A stretch of DNA of 64,000 nucleotides from UBA4874 sp002399435 (GTDB lineage Bacteria; Bacillota; Clostridia; Caldicoprobacterales; DTU083). The stretch's first letter is position 1, and each line of letters opens with the position of its first letter. Made by a program: the position numbers and the translations under genes. The notes under the pieces were generated by a model, which saw nothing but the letters and a program-made list of their open reading frames with translations, did no database searches and had not been told where the DNA came from. Shown one piece after another: positions 45,490 to 54,309 of this stretch. The stretch covers positions 1-64,000 of the forward strand of contig DAISGI010000005.1 of NCBI GenBank assembly GCA_036823195.1, given 5' to 3'.

Positions 45490-47133
45490 ATGCGAAGCCC
45501 AAAACTTAAACTTTTTCTTGGCGTTCTGCTGAGCGCGGTACTGGTCATTGGATTGTTTACAGGCTGCAGAGGTGGGGGGGAAAAACAAGCAACAGGCGAT
45601 ACGGGCAAAAACGTGGGAACGAAGAAACCTCAGGAAACAAACAAGGGAGAAGACGGTAAAAAGGAATCATCTTCTGAGCCGGTTGAGATCAGTTATTGGG
45701 CGGCCACCAGTCCGGAGAATGCCGATGTGGATCCGGAGAATGTAAAGGTATATCAAATCGTAGAGAAAAAAACAAATGTGGATATCAAGTGGAATCATAT
45801 TCCCAAGGACAAGGAGAAGGAGCAGTTCGAGCTTATGATATCCACTGAAAAGCTGCCTGATGTGATATTCTCCGATTGGGCGGAGTATGGTCCGGATAAA
45901 GCGATGGAAAATAGCATTGTACCGATTGATGACATTATCTCCAAACATGCACCGAACCTGAAAAAAATTTTGGATAAAAACCCGGATGTGGCAAGGGATA
46001 TGAAAACAGACAGCGGACATTATTTTGCCTTTCCCTATTTAAAGGGAGTGGAGATGGAGGACCGTGTAACCAACGGCCTGCAAATGAGAAAAGACTGGTT
46101 GGAGGATTCCGGACTGAAAGCCCCCGAAACCATCGATGACTGGTATAATACCTTGAAAGCGTTCAAGGAACAGCAAGGTGCAACCATCCCTTTTGGCATC
46201 GATATGGACCGGCTTGGATTTATCACATCTGCCTGGGGATTTATTATTACTAATATTAATGATAAAGTGAATTTTAGTGTAAAGGATAAAAAAATTGTTT
46301 ATCCACCCCTTCAGCCGGAATATAAGCAAGCCCTCGAGACTCTAAAGAAATGGAGCGATGAAGGATTGCTGGTTTTGGGCCCGAAAGAGCTGAGCAAGGA
46401 AATTGTTGCCGGCACCTGCGGTGCATGGCAGGCCTCACCTGCAAGCTATGTGGAGGAAGGCAAGGCAACAAATCCAAACTTTGATGTGGTTGCGGTCTCA
46501 AATCCGGTTATAAAAGCGGGAGAGACTCCCACCATATTCCCAAGATGGCCCTTTTCCGGCAGGGGAGCTGCGGTCACCACCAAGTGTCCCAAGGAAAAAT
46601 ATGAAGCAGTCGGACGATGGCTGGACTATTCCTATGGAAAAGAAGGATACTTCCTGGACAATTTCGGTATTGAAGGCGAACAATATACCATGGTGGACGG
46701 CAAAGTCCTGCCCTCTGATATCATGTACGAGAAAGAACCGGATGGGTTGACAACGGGGCAGTATGGAATGCGGCACTTCCGGCCGAAAAATGCTCCCGGA
46801 CCTTATTTGACAGGGAATACCCGGAGTTATCTGCATCAGGATGCACTGAATAAGGATAAAACTTTTGCCTATAATGATCAGGCGACGAAAGCCTGGGGGA
46901 AGGGAGATGCTTCCCACACCTTGCCAAATCTGTATTTAACCGCAGCAGAGGCGCTGAAGATGGACGACTATTCCGAAATGCTTACTTATGTCAGTGATAT
47001 GTTAAAAAAGTTTATCAGCGGGGAAGAGTCTCTGGACAATTTTGATAAATTTGTGGAAGAAGTAAAGCGTATGGGAGCGGAAGATGTTGTATCGATCTAC
47101 CAATCAGCTCTGGATCGTTACTATGCCCGGTAA
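45490..47133 (+). CDS. Sugar-binding lipoprotein, tandem copy 2
   Basis: Paralogue of the preceding binding protein, 547 residues. The signal peptide is nearly identical (lipobox LFTGC, Cys26); a longer KKPQETNKGEDGKKESSSEP linker follows. The mature domains align throughout, with VEISYWAATSPENADVDPEN, NGLQMRKDWLEDSGLKAPET and a C-terminal MGAEDVVSIYQSALDRYYAR shared almost exactly. It differs by a short insertion around FIITNINDKVNFSVKDKK, which could change the binding site. AAGGAGG precedes ATG 45490. It is followed by a perfect hairpin without a T run and then by the giant binding-protein gene, so partial readthrough into the transport module is likely. Confidence 0.92.
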   Translation: MRSPKLKLFLGVLLSAVLVIGLFTGCRGGGEKQATGDTGKNVGTKKPQETNKGEDGKKESSSEPVEISYWAATSPENADVDPENVKVYQIVEKKTNVDIKWNHIPKDKEKEQFELMISTEKLPDVIFSDWAEYGPDKAMENSIVPIDDIISKHAPNLKKILDKNPDVARDMKTDSGHYFAFPYLKGVEMEDRVTNGLQMRKDWLEDSGLKAPETIDDWYNTLKAFKEQQGATIPFGIDMDRLGFITSAWGFIITNINDKVNFSVKDKKIVYPPLQPEYKQALETLKKWSDEGLLVLGPKELSKEIVAGTCGAWQASPASYVEEGKATNPNFDVVAVSNPVIKAGETPTIFPRWPFSGRGAAVTTKCPKEKYEAVGRWLDYSYGKEGYFLDNFGIEGEQYTMVDGKVLPSDIMYEKEPDGLTTGQYGMRHFRPKNAPGPYLTGNTRSYLHQDALNKDKTFAYNDQATKAWGKGDASHTLPNLYLTAAEALKMDDYSEMLTYVSDMLKKFISGEESLDNFDKFVEEVKRMGAEDVVSIYQSALDRYYAR

Positions 47134-47141
47134 GATTCTGT

Positions 47142-47176
47142 TTCCGGATGTGCTGCATTGCGCAGCACATCCGGAA
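47142..47176 (+). other. Perfect intergenic hairpin between binding-protein genes
   Basis: TTCCGGATGTGCTGC (47142-47156) pairs perfectly with GCAGCACATCCGGAA (47162-47176), 15 base pairs with the loop ATTGC. There is no T run, so it is better explained as an mRNA 3'-end stabiliser or attenuator than as a terminator. It is the counterpart of the hairpin after copy 1. Confidence 0.7.
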
Positions 47177-47219
47177 TGACTGTACTACTGATTAATAATC
47201 CATTACAGGGGTGAAATTG

Positions 47220-50189
47220 GTGAAACGGCATCTGGGGAGAAGGTTTCGCAGAATTTGGATCACAAGATGGATATGCATGATTCTGATATGTGTTTTTTTA
47301 TCATTTGGGATGTCCGAAGCAGCACCGGGTATTCCTTTGAAAGAAAAATTCAAAAACGATATACATTCTTCCGTGGTGCAATATGAAGGCAGTAAGTATA
47401 ACAATATGCCTTATTCGGAAGCGCTGCGGGGGTATGAGGAAAAAGGGTACCGGCCGGTTGGAAATGTAAGCATGGATCTGAAGCCGGAAAATGTAAACCT
47501 TCCCAGGGAAAATGCTGCCGTTTTGAAAAGCGGAGTTGGTGAAAGGAAGGAACCGGTGCTGATATGGAAGGAAGACTGCGAGTGGATGGAGTGGACTTTG
47601 GATATATCGCAGGAGGGGTTGTACGCTCTTTCTGTTGATTATTATCCGTTGGAAGGTACCGGGGTTGATATTTCCAGGGAACTGGAAATTAATGGAGAGT
47701 CCCCTTTTTTGGAGGCGCATAACATTGCCTTTTCACGGATTTGGCAGGACGATAGTGCCCCAAAGGTAAATGGTGCAGGAGACGAGGTCATTCCCAGGCA
47801 AAAAGAAATCCGGAAGTGGGTCTCATTTGACTTGACGGACAGCAATGGAATGTATTCCATGCCATTTTGTTTCTTCTTTCACAAGGGAATGAATACGATC
47901 CGGATGAATTATATCAATCAGCCCATTGCCATTGCAAAGGTTACGGTAAAGTCTCCCGATACGATACCGGACTATGAATCTGTCCGTTCCGGATATGAGA
48001 AAAAAGGCTATCGGAAAGGCAGCAAAGTCAAAGAGTTTCAGGCAGAGGACAGAGATGTCATCAAGAGCGATCCCACGGTTCGTCTGGATACCAATGGGGA
48101 TCCGACTGTAAAGCCCCGTTCCATTGCGAATATAAAGCTGAATGTCATGGGCGGAACCCGCTGGCAAAAGGGAAATCAATGGATTACCTGGACCTTTGAC
48201 GTACCGGAAGACGGGCTGTACAAGATTGTACTTCGGATGGGCCAATGGTGGGGAGACGGTTTGCCATCCTATCGGCAAATAGCTTTGGATGGAAAGGTTC
48301 CCTTCCGGGAACTGGCTGAGTATCAATTCAGATATGGTCCGGGCTGGCGAACGGAAGTATTGCAGGAGTCTTCCGGAAAGCCCTTTCTGTTTTATCTTGC
48401 GGAAGGTACGCATGAATTGACGATGACGGTGAAAATGGGACCGTATGGGGAAGTCATAAACAGTCTTACAGAAGATATCGTCCTGCTTTCGGATATGATG
48501 TTGAAAATCACGATGATTACCGGGGAAAGCCCGGATTTGAACTATGATTATGATTTGCACCTGAAAATACCCGATTTGATGGATCATCTGAAGGAACTGT
48601 CGCAAAGCCTGCAATGGAAGATCGGGGCCTTGCAGAAGTTGTCTGTCAGGAGGCTGCCGGTTGTAAACAATCTGGAGTCAATTCAATTGCAGGTGGATGC
48701 CATGATAAAGGACCCGGAAAAGATTCCGGCACATTTATCCGATTTGATGGAAGCGCAGACCAGCATCGGGACATGGATTGATGATCTGAAGGCACAGCCG
48801 GTCATTTTGGATTATTTTATGATAATGCCTTTGGATGCAGCAGCTCCTTCCAGCAAGCCCAATGTATTTCAGAAACTGTATACGACGACCCGGAACTTTA
48901 TTGCTTCCTTCCACAAAGATTATGATAATGTCAGCAGTGTTTATGAAGAAGAGGTTGAAAAGATCAGGAACCCAAGGACCATTCATGTATGGGCGGGAAT
49001 GGGAAGAGAGGCAGCACAGCTTGTAAAGGAGCTGGCAGACTCGGACTTCACTCTCCGGACCGGAATCCGTATCAAAATGAATGTTATGCCTTCCTCCAAG
49101 CTGAGTGCAGGTAAAATGGGTGTTTTGCTGCTGTCCATTGTATCCGGCAAAGCACCGGATGTCGCACTGGGGGTTTCCTCGGATTCCCCGGTGGAGTATG
49201 CAATTCGTCATGCTGTGAAGGATTTATCAGAGTTTGAGGATTTTGATTCGGTATACCGGCGTTTTCTTCCTGGAATTATGATTCCCTATGAATATCGGAA
49301 CGGATACTATGCCTTGCCACAAACCATGGGGTTCAATATCCTGTTTTACCGAAAAGATATTATGAATGAACTGAATCTTGCTGTTCCGAATACGTGGGAT
49401 GAGATCCGTAATGTGGTCCTTCCCGTTCTCTACCAGAACAAAATGACATTTGTGGCAGGGGAGCAGGGATTGACTTTCGGTGCGTTTCTTCTGCAGAATG
49501 GAGGAGCCTATTACAATGAAAATGGAACGCAGACCGGCTTTGATACGCCGGAAGCATTGAAAGCCTTTACAGAATGGACTGGCTTATATACCAACTACGG
49601 GGTTCCCGTGGCGGCAAACTTCTTTAACCGGTTTCGGGCCGGTACCTCTCCCATTGGTATCGGAGGCTATGATTTATATATGAAGTTATTGACCGCTGCC
49701 CCTGAGTTGTTGGGAAAGTGGGGCGTTGCACTGATGCCGGGGACAGAAAAGCCGGATGGAACCATTGATCGAAGTGCAGTGGGAGGAGCGACCGGTCAGG
49801 CAAGCATTATTCTAAAACAGTCGAAGCAGCAGGATGCGGCATGGGATTTTTTAAAGTGGTGGACCAGTACGGACAGCCAGGTGAATTTCGGTCGGGAGAT
49901 TGAAGCTCTGCTTGGTCCGGAAGCAAGATGGAACAGTGCGAATATCGAAGCGTTTGACGGACTGCCCTGGATAATGGAAGATATTGATATCATAAAGAAA
50001 CAATGGGCGTGGAACAAAGAGCAGCCTGTGGTACCAGGAGGATATTTTACGACAAGGCATTTAAGCAATGCCTTTACCCGTACCGTAATGAATGGAGAAA
50101 GCCCAAGGGATTCCCTGGAAGAAGCGGTGGAGGATATCAACAGTGAGTTGTTGGCGAAGCAAAAGGAATTTGGCATCGACGCAAGGTAG
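47220..50189 (+). CDS. Giant solute-binding protein with N-terminal beta-rich extension
   Basis: A 989-residue exported protein. The N-terminus is a membrane-insertion or signal segment (WICMILICVFLSFGM, then SEAAPG) without a lipobox Cys. Residues about 35-250 and 255-420 look like two repeated beta-sandwich modules: both start with a YE..L/V.GYE.KGYR motif and contain a WITWTFDVPEDGLYKIVLRM-type or WMEWTLDISQEGLYALSVDY-type stretch. A helical linker (about 430-580) leads to a family-1 binding domain (about 590-985; RTIHVWAGMGREAAQLVKEL, YALPQTMGFNILFYRKDI and AAWDFLKWWTSTDSQ). GTG 47220 has AGGGGTGA just upstream; GTG 47211 is an alternative. Similar large binding proteins occur next to DUF5696 and YIP1 genes. 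It is the receptor of the module that follows. Confidence 0.85.
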   Translation: MKRHLGRRFRRIWITRWICMILICVFLSFGMSEAAPGIPLKEKFKNDIHSSVVQYEGSKYNNMPYSEALRGYEEKGYRPVGNVSMDLKPENVNLPRENAAVLKSGVGERKEPVLIWKEDCEWMEWTLDISQEGLYALSVDYYPLEGTGVDISRELEINGESPFLEAHNIAFSRIWQDDSAPKVNGAGDEVIPRQKEIRKWVSFDLTDSNGMYSMPFCFFFHKGMNTIRMNYINQPIAIAKVTVKSPDTIPDYESVRSGYEKKGYRKGSKVKEFQAEDRDVIKSDPTVRLDTNGDPTVKPRSIANIKLNVMGGTRWQKGNQWITWTFDVPEDGLYKIVLRMGQWWGDGLPSYRQIALDGKVPFRELAEYQFRYGPGWRTEVLQESSGKPFLFYLAEGTHELTMTVKMGPYGEVINSLTEDIVLLSDMMLKITMITGESPDLNYDYDLHLKIPDLMDHLKELSQSLQWKIGALQKLSVRRLPVVNNLESIQLQVDAMIKDPEKIPAHLSDLMEAQTSIGTWIDDLKAQPVILDYFMIMPLDAAAPSSKPNVFQKLYTTTRNFIASFHKDYDNVSSVYEEEVEKIRNPRTIHVWAGMGREAAQLVKELADSDFTLRTGIRIKMNVMPSSKLSAGKMGVLLLSIVSGKAPDVALGVSSDSPVEYAIRHAVKDLSEFEDFDSVYRRFLPGIMIPYEYRNGYYALPQTMGFNILFYRKDIMNELNLAVPNTWDEIRNVVLPVLYQNKMTFVAGEQGLTFGAFLLQNGGAYYNENGTQTGFDTPEALKAFTEWTGLYTNYGVPVAANFFNRFRAGTSPIGIGGYDLYMKLLTAAPELLGKWGVALMPGTEKPDGTIDRSAVGGATGQASIILKQSKQQDAAWDFLKWWTSTDSQVNFGREIEALLGPEARWNSANIEAFDGLPWIMEDIDIIKKQWAWNKEQPVVPGGYFTTRHLSNAFTRTVMNGESPRDSLEEAVEDINSELLAKQKEFGIDAR

Positions 50190-50319
50190 GTAACCCGGAA
50201 CAGGGAAAATCCGGAAAATACCTTTGAAAATAGCTTTTCTTCAAGGGGAAAGCGGAGGGAAAGCAGCCGGATTTGAAGAATGGTATCAAGGGAGAGGATG
50301 GAAGGAATTGTCTATTTAC

Positions 50320-51276
50320 ATGACGGATAGAAATGAGGCGACGGAATTTCAACCAAAGCTGCATCCCGGAAAGAAAGGACGGTTTGCTGCTCATTGGGCA
50401 AAATACGGTACAGGTTACCTGTTCCTTGCGCCTTTCATTATCCTGTTTACGATTTTTGTCATTGTTCCCTTTTTTGTATCGCTGGGACTGAGTTTTACTT
50501 ATTATAATATGCTGGAGCCTCCGGAGTGGATTGGACTGAATAATTACAAGCTGCTATTTCTGGAGGATGACGTTTTCCTTATTGGAGTAAAGAATACGCT
50601 CATTTTTGCATTTATTACCGGTCCGATCGGATATTTTGCATCTTTTTTTGCAGCCTGGGCGATCAATGAACTGAAAACCCGGAAATTTCTCAGTCTGGCT
50701 TTTTACGCTCCATCCATTACCAGTAGTGTCGCTGTGTCGGTTATATGGCTCTATATTTTTTCACCGGACCGATATGGTCTGATCAATAATCTTTTGATTA
50801 AACTGGGATTTCTTACAGCTACCGAACCGATTTTGTGGACTTCCAATCCGAAAACAATTATGCCGGTTATTATGGTTGTCTCCATATGGATGAGTATGGG
50901 GACCGGGTTCCTGGTTTTTTTGGCCGGATTGCAGAATATGCCAGGGGAACTTTATGATGCGGCCAATATGGACGGTGTAAAAAATGTATTTCAGAAATTA
51001 TGGTACATTACGCTGCCTATGATGAAACCTCAGCTCCTTTTCGGGGCGGTGAATTCCATCGTCAATTCCTTTAATGTATTTGCTGTTGCCACAACGATAG
51101 CCGGTTTTCCGAGTCCGAACTATGCCGGGCATACCATTGTGGCCCATCTGTACGATTATGCATTTATTCGGTTTGAAATGGGCTATGCTTCCACCATTGC
51201 CGTGTTTTTGTTTGTCCTGACTTTTCTGCTGGGACGTATCTGTATGAAAGTCTTTTCATCAAAGGATACCTATTAA
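50320..51276 (+). CDS. ABC sugar permease, MalF/UgpA type (module pair 1)
   Basis: Inner membrane permease of 318 residues with six predicted helices; TGYLFLAPFIILFTIFVIVP is the first. The EAA loop LYDAANMDGVKNVFQKLWYI is at about residues 220-239. The frame is open back to TTG 50224; ATG 50320 gives the normal N-terminus with AAGGAA (50302-50307) at a slightly long distance. It lies about 130 bases after the giant binding protein and 22 bases before its partner permease. Together they would import the ligand bound by the preceding protein. Confidence 0.93.
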   Translation: MTDRNEATEFQPKLHPGKKGRFAAHWAKYGTGYLFLAPFIILFTIFVIVPFFVSLGLSFTYYNMLEPPEWIGLNNYKLLFLEDDVFLIGVKNTLIFAFITGPIGYFASFFAAWAINELKTRKFLSLAFYAPSITSSVAVSVIWLYIFSPDRYGLINNLLIKLGFLTATEPILWTSNPKTIMPVIMVVSIWMSMGTGFLVFLAGLQNMPGELYDAANMDGVKNVFQKLWYITLPMMKPQLLFGAVNSIVNSFNVFAVATTIAGFPSPNYAGHTIVAHLYDYAFIRFEMGYASTIAVFLFVLTFLLGRICMKVFSSKDTY

Positions 51277-51298
51277 TCGTCATTCCAAGGGGGAGAAA

Positions 51299-52216
51299 AT
51301 GGTGAGTATTCAAGGAATCGGTGTAAAACAAAGAATATATGCCAGATGGAAAGCGAGTCTCCGGCACAGAATCCGGAGAATCAGTCCTGGCAGAGTCGTG
51401 ACCCACATTTTCATGATTTTGTTGATTCTGTTTACCTCGCTGCCTCTTGTTTATCTGGCGAGTACTGCTTTTAAGCCACTGGATGAATTGTATATCTTTC
51501 CTCCCAAATTTCTTGCGATGAGGCCAACCTTCGAGAATTTTTCCAGTCTTTTTACAGCACTGAGCTCCACAGAGGTTCCGTTTACCCGCTATTTATACAA
51601 CAGCTTGCTGGTTTCTGTACTGACCGTACTTGGAACGGTAATGGTATCCAGCATGGGTGCGTTTGGTCTGGTAAAATACAAGCCACCCTGTGCGGACTTT
51701 ATTTTCAACCTGGTGGTGGCCGCCCTGATGTTTCCAACAGCGGTAACACAAATACCTTCCTATTTGGTGGTAAACAATCTTCATTTAATCAATACCTATG
51801 CCTCCCTGATCATTCCCAAACTGGCAGTGGCTTATAATCTGTTCCTTATGAAACAGTTTATTGAGCAGACTCCGAATGAGCTGATCGAGTCTGCAAAAAT
51901 TGACGGAGCCAAGCCATTTACAATTTACTGGAAGATTATTCTTCCACTGCTGAAGCCGGCTGTTTTCACCTTAATTGTTTTCGCCTTCCAGTCAAGCTGG
52001 AATGATTATTTCTCACCCCTGATATATACCACCAGTGAGGCAATGAAGACCGTGACGCTGGCGATCCAGACGATTAGCGGAGGCACGACAGACCTGGCCA
52101 GGGCAGGAGCGGTGGCAGCCGCTTCCCTTGTGACCATTATTCCCACTATAATTGTATTTTTAATTATGCAGTCGGGAGTCATTGAAACAATGGCCTATTC
52201 CGGAATAAAATCGTGA
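51299..52216 (+). CDS. ABC sugar permease, MalG/UgpE type (module pair 1)
   Basis: Second permease, 305 residues, with six predicted helices. VVTHIFMILLILFTSLPLVY and LASTAFKPLDELYIFPP are typical of MalG-type N-termini, and the EAA loop is LIESAKIDGAKPFTIYWKII. AAGGGGGAG precedes ATG 51299. The next gene follows within about 20 bases, so transport and the NHL/TPR protein are transcribed together. Confidence 0.93.
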   Translation: MVSIQGIGVKQRIYARWKASLRHRIRRISPGRVVTHIFMILLILFTSLPLVYLASTAFKPLDELYIFPPKFLAMRPTFENFSSLFTALSSTEVPFTRYLYNSLLVSVLTVLGTVMVSSMGAFGLVKYKPPCADFIFNLVVAALMFPTAVTQIPSYLVVNNLHLINTYASLIIPKLAVAYNLFLMKQFIEQTPNELIESAKIDGAKPFTIYWKIILPLLKPAVFTLIVFAFQSSWNDYFSPLIYTTSEAMKTVTLAIQTISGGTTDLARAGAVAAASLVTIIPTIIVFLIMQSGVIETMAYSGIKS

Positions 52217-52237
52217 AAAGGGATGCGTGGAAAAGTC

Positions 52238-53677
52238 ATGAAACAGTTTTACAGGATCGTAACCATTACAATTGGATTCCTGATCTTGTGTCTTCCAATA
52301 GTGGAAACAGCGGAGGCAGCTGGGTATGACTATGTTATCGACCCGGACACCGGAAGAAGAGTTTCCATTCCCCTGACCTATAGTGTGGCGGACGTCCTGA
52401 CTTATGAGGTGGATGGGAAGCCCCTGAATCAGGGCTGCTCCCTGTACATAGACCATCAGGGACTGCTGTATATATCCGATACCGGGAACAACCGGATTAT
52501 AAAATCAGAAAAAGACGGCCATGTTCTGGATGTTTATACCGGTACTCCGGAGAAACCCTTTCATCAGCCTATGGGACTTTTTGTCGACGCAGACGGGGAT
52601 CTGTACGTGGCGGATAAAGGAAATCACAGGATCGTGCATCTTTCTCCGGAAGGCAGGGTGGTTGAAGAGTTTGGAAACTTAGAATCTTCGCTTTTGGGGA
52701 AAGAATTTGTGTTCGAACCGGCCAATGTATGTGTGAGTTCCACCGGGTACCTTTATACGACAAAAGGACATTCCATTATGACGATTGATGCCAATAACGA
52801 CTTTCGTGGATATGTGGGGTCCATTGAAATTGGTTTTGATCTGAAACGGGCGTTTGTCAGAATGTTTGCCACAGAGAAACAACGGGGAAGGATATCAAGG
52901 GATATGCCTCCCAGCTATTCCAACCTTACGATAGCAAATGACGGCACCATCTTTGCGACTTCCGTAAATACCCCTTCCAATCAGATCATTGCGCTGAATT
53001 CCGTTGGCAAGGATACCTTTCGGCAGGGAGCCTATGGGGAGACGACAGATGAGACGGGAAACCGGATTGTTCCGTATTTTGTGGATATCGCTGTGGATCA
53101 CAATGGGATGGTCAATGCTTTGGAGCAAAAGACCGGCAAAGTGTATCAGTTTGACAGGGAAGGAAATATGACCACGGTTTTTGGCGGGGCAGGAAACAAG
53201 CTGGGGCAGTTCAAAGTGGCGTCCTCCATTGCCGTGGACGGAGATGGAGCCATCTATATTCTGGATTATGACCGGAACAATATACAGGTGTTTCAGCCCA
53301 CCCAATTTATTCGTACCGTACAGGATGCCATCCATCATCATAACGAAGGGAAATACGACCAGGCCAAAGTATTGTGGTCGGATGTCCTGAAGATCGATGC
53401 CAACTATAGTCTGGCACATAAAGGAATTGGCAAAGCCCTGATGAAGGAGAAAAAATGGGCGGAAGCGATGGAAGAGTATAAGGAAGCGGGTGAGATGAAA
53501 GGCTATTCTGCTGCCTTTGATGAATACCGCATGGACTTCGTCCGTACAAAGTTTGGGCTGATTTTGTTGGGCATTACTGTTATTGTGACGGCTTGCTGGT
53601 TTGCCATAAAGAAATCCAGACAGGTGACGCGTACTCTGGTGGATAAATATACAAAATGGCAGGGTGGGGTTGGATGA
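52238..53677 (+). CDS. NHL-propeller / TPR protein with C-terminal transmembrane segment
   Basis: A 479-residue protein probably exposed outside the cell. An N-terminal signal peptide (IVTITIGFLILCLPIVETAEA) precedes an NHL-type beta-propeller (about 45-355), with repeats such as LYISDTGNNRIIKSEKDG, LYVADKGNHRIVHLSPEG and IYILDYDRNNIQVFQP. Residues about 365-430 contain TPR-like helices (HNEGKYDQAKVLWSDVL, AHKGIGKALMKEKKWAEAMEEY is split over the pair). A single transmembrane helix near the end (GLILLGITVIVTACWFAI) leaves a short basic tail inside. ATG 52238 is preferred over ATG 52223, which has no room for a ribosome binding site. Its stop overlaps the YIP1 gene start. It may scaffold or sense the polysaccharide-uptake complex. 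Confidence 0.85.
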   Translation: MKQFYRIVTITIGFLILCLPIVETAEAAGYDYVIDPDTGRRVSIPLTYSVADVLTYEVDGKPLNQGCSLYIDHQGLLYISDTGNNRIIKSEKDGHVLDVYTGTPEKPFHQPMGLFVDADGDLYVADKGNHRIVHLSPEGRVVEEFGNLESSLLGKEFVFEPANVCVSSTGYLYTTKGHSIMTIDANNDFRGYVGSIEIGFDLKRAFVRMFATEKQRGRISRDMPPSYSNLTIANDGTIFATSVNTPSNQIIALNSVGKDTFRQGAYGETTDETGNRIVPYFVDIAVDHNGMVNALEQKTGKVYQFDREGNMTTVFGGAGNKLGQFKVASSIAVDGDGAIYILDYDRNNIQVFQPTQFIRTVQDAIHHHNEGKYDQAKVLWSDVLKIDANYSLAHKGIGKALMKEKKWAEAMEEYKEAGEMKGYSAAFDEYRMDFVRTKFGLILLGITVIVTACWFAIKKSRQVTRTLVDKYTKWQGGVG

Positions 53678-54309
53678 TGAAAATATTGAGTACAGGTCTG
53701 GCGACACTGATGCACCCGATTGTTTCCTTTGAATCGATACTGGAAGATAAGGGAAAATGGCAGTCCTATATGGAAACTGCGGTTCTGTTACTGCTTGTTA
53801 TTTTGTCGCGCATTGGTTCCATCTATTGGACTCATGCACCGCTGGCATCGATTCGTCCGGATCGTGCCAATCTGATTGTGGAGATCGCGAAGATACTGGT
53901 TCCCTTCTTTACCTGGGGGATGGCATATTACGGGGTAACAAGCATAATGGATGGGGAAACGACACTCTGTGAGGTCCTGGTCTCGTCTGCCTATTCCCTG
54001 ACGCCTTACCTGATTTTTACGATTCCCATGTCGCTTTTGTCCAACGTGATGAGTACTAGTGAGGCAGGGGTGTATTCCTTTGTATTTACCTTTATGTGGG
54101 TCTGGATTGTGTTCCTTTATTTCCTTAGCCTGAAGGAAATGAACGATTATACTTTTGGAAAAGCAATTGGTGTGTTCCTTCTGGTATTGTGCACCATGAT
54201 ACTGATCTGGGCCATAGCTGTTTTGTTTTACGTACTGACGAATAACCTATGGAGCTTTCTGAAGGATTTGCAATTGGAACTGAGGCTTTTGTGGTTGGGG
54301 AGGAAATGA
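53674..54309 (+). CDS. YIP1-family membrane protein
   Basis: Small integral membrane protein of 211 residues with about five predicted helices, including AVLLLLVILSRIGSIYW, ILVPFFTWGMAYYGVTSIM and GVFLLVLCTMILIWAIAVLFY. N-terminal HPIVSFESILEDKG is the typical YIP1 opening. The start is ATG 53674, overlapping the upstream TGA (ATGA), or ATG 53677; both point to translational coupling with the NHL/TPR gene. Its own stop overlaps the DUF5696 start. YIP1 proteins have no established bacterial function; the strict coupling suggests that it is part of the transport or surface complex. Confidence 0.85.
   Translation: MMKILSTGLATLMHPIVSFESILEDKGKWQSYMETAVLLLLVILSRIGSIYWTHAPLASIRPDRANLIVEIAKILVPFFTWGMAYYGVTSIMDGETTLCEVLVSSAYSLTPYLIFTIPMSLLSNVMSTSEAGVYSFVFTFMWVWIVFLYFLSLKEMNDYTFGKAIGVFLLVLCTMILIWAIAVLFYVLTNNLWSFLKDLQLELRLLWLGRK

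Larger units (their letters stand above)
43511..47176 (+). repeat. Tandem duplication covering promoter, leader, binding-protein gene and 3' hairpin
   Basis: Two successive units of about 1.9 kb. Promoter elements, an almost identical leader (AAAATAAGGAGGTT(G/A)GTTTTAAATGC), the signal-peptide coding region, the whole binding-protein frame and the CCGGATGTG hairpin after the stop are all repeated. The two coding sequences have diverged, so this is not a recent duplication. Confidence 0.9.
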
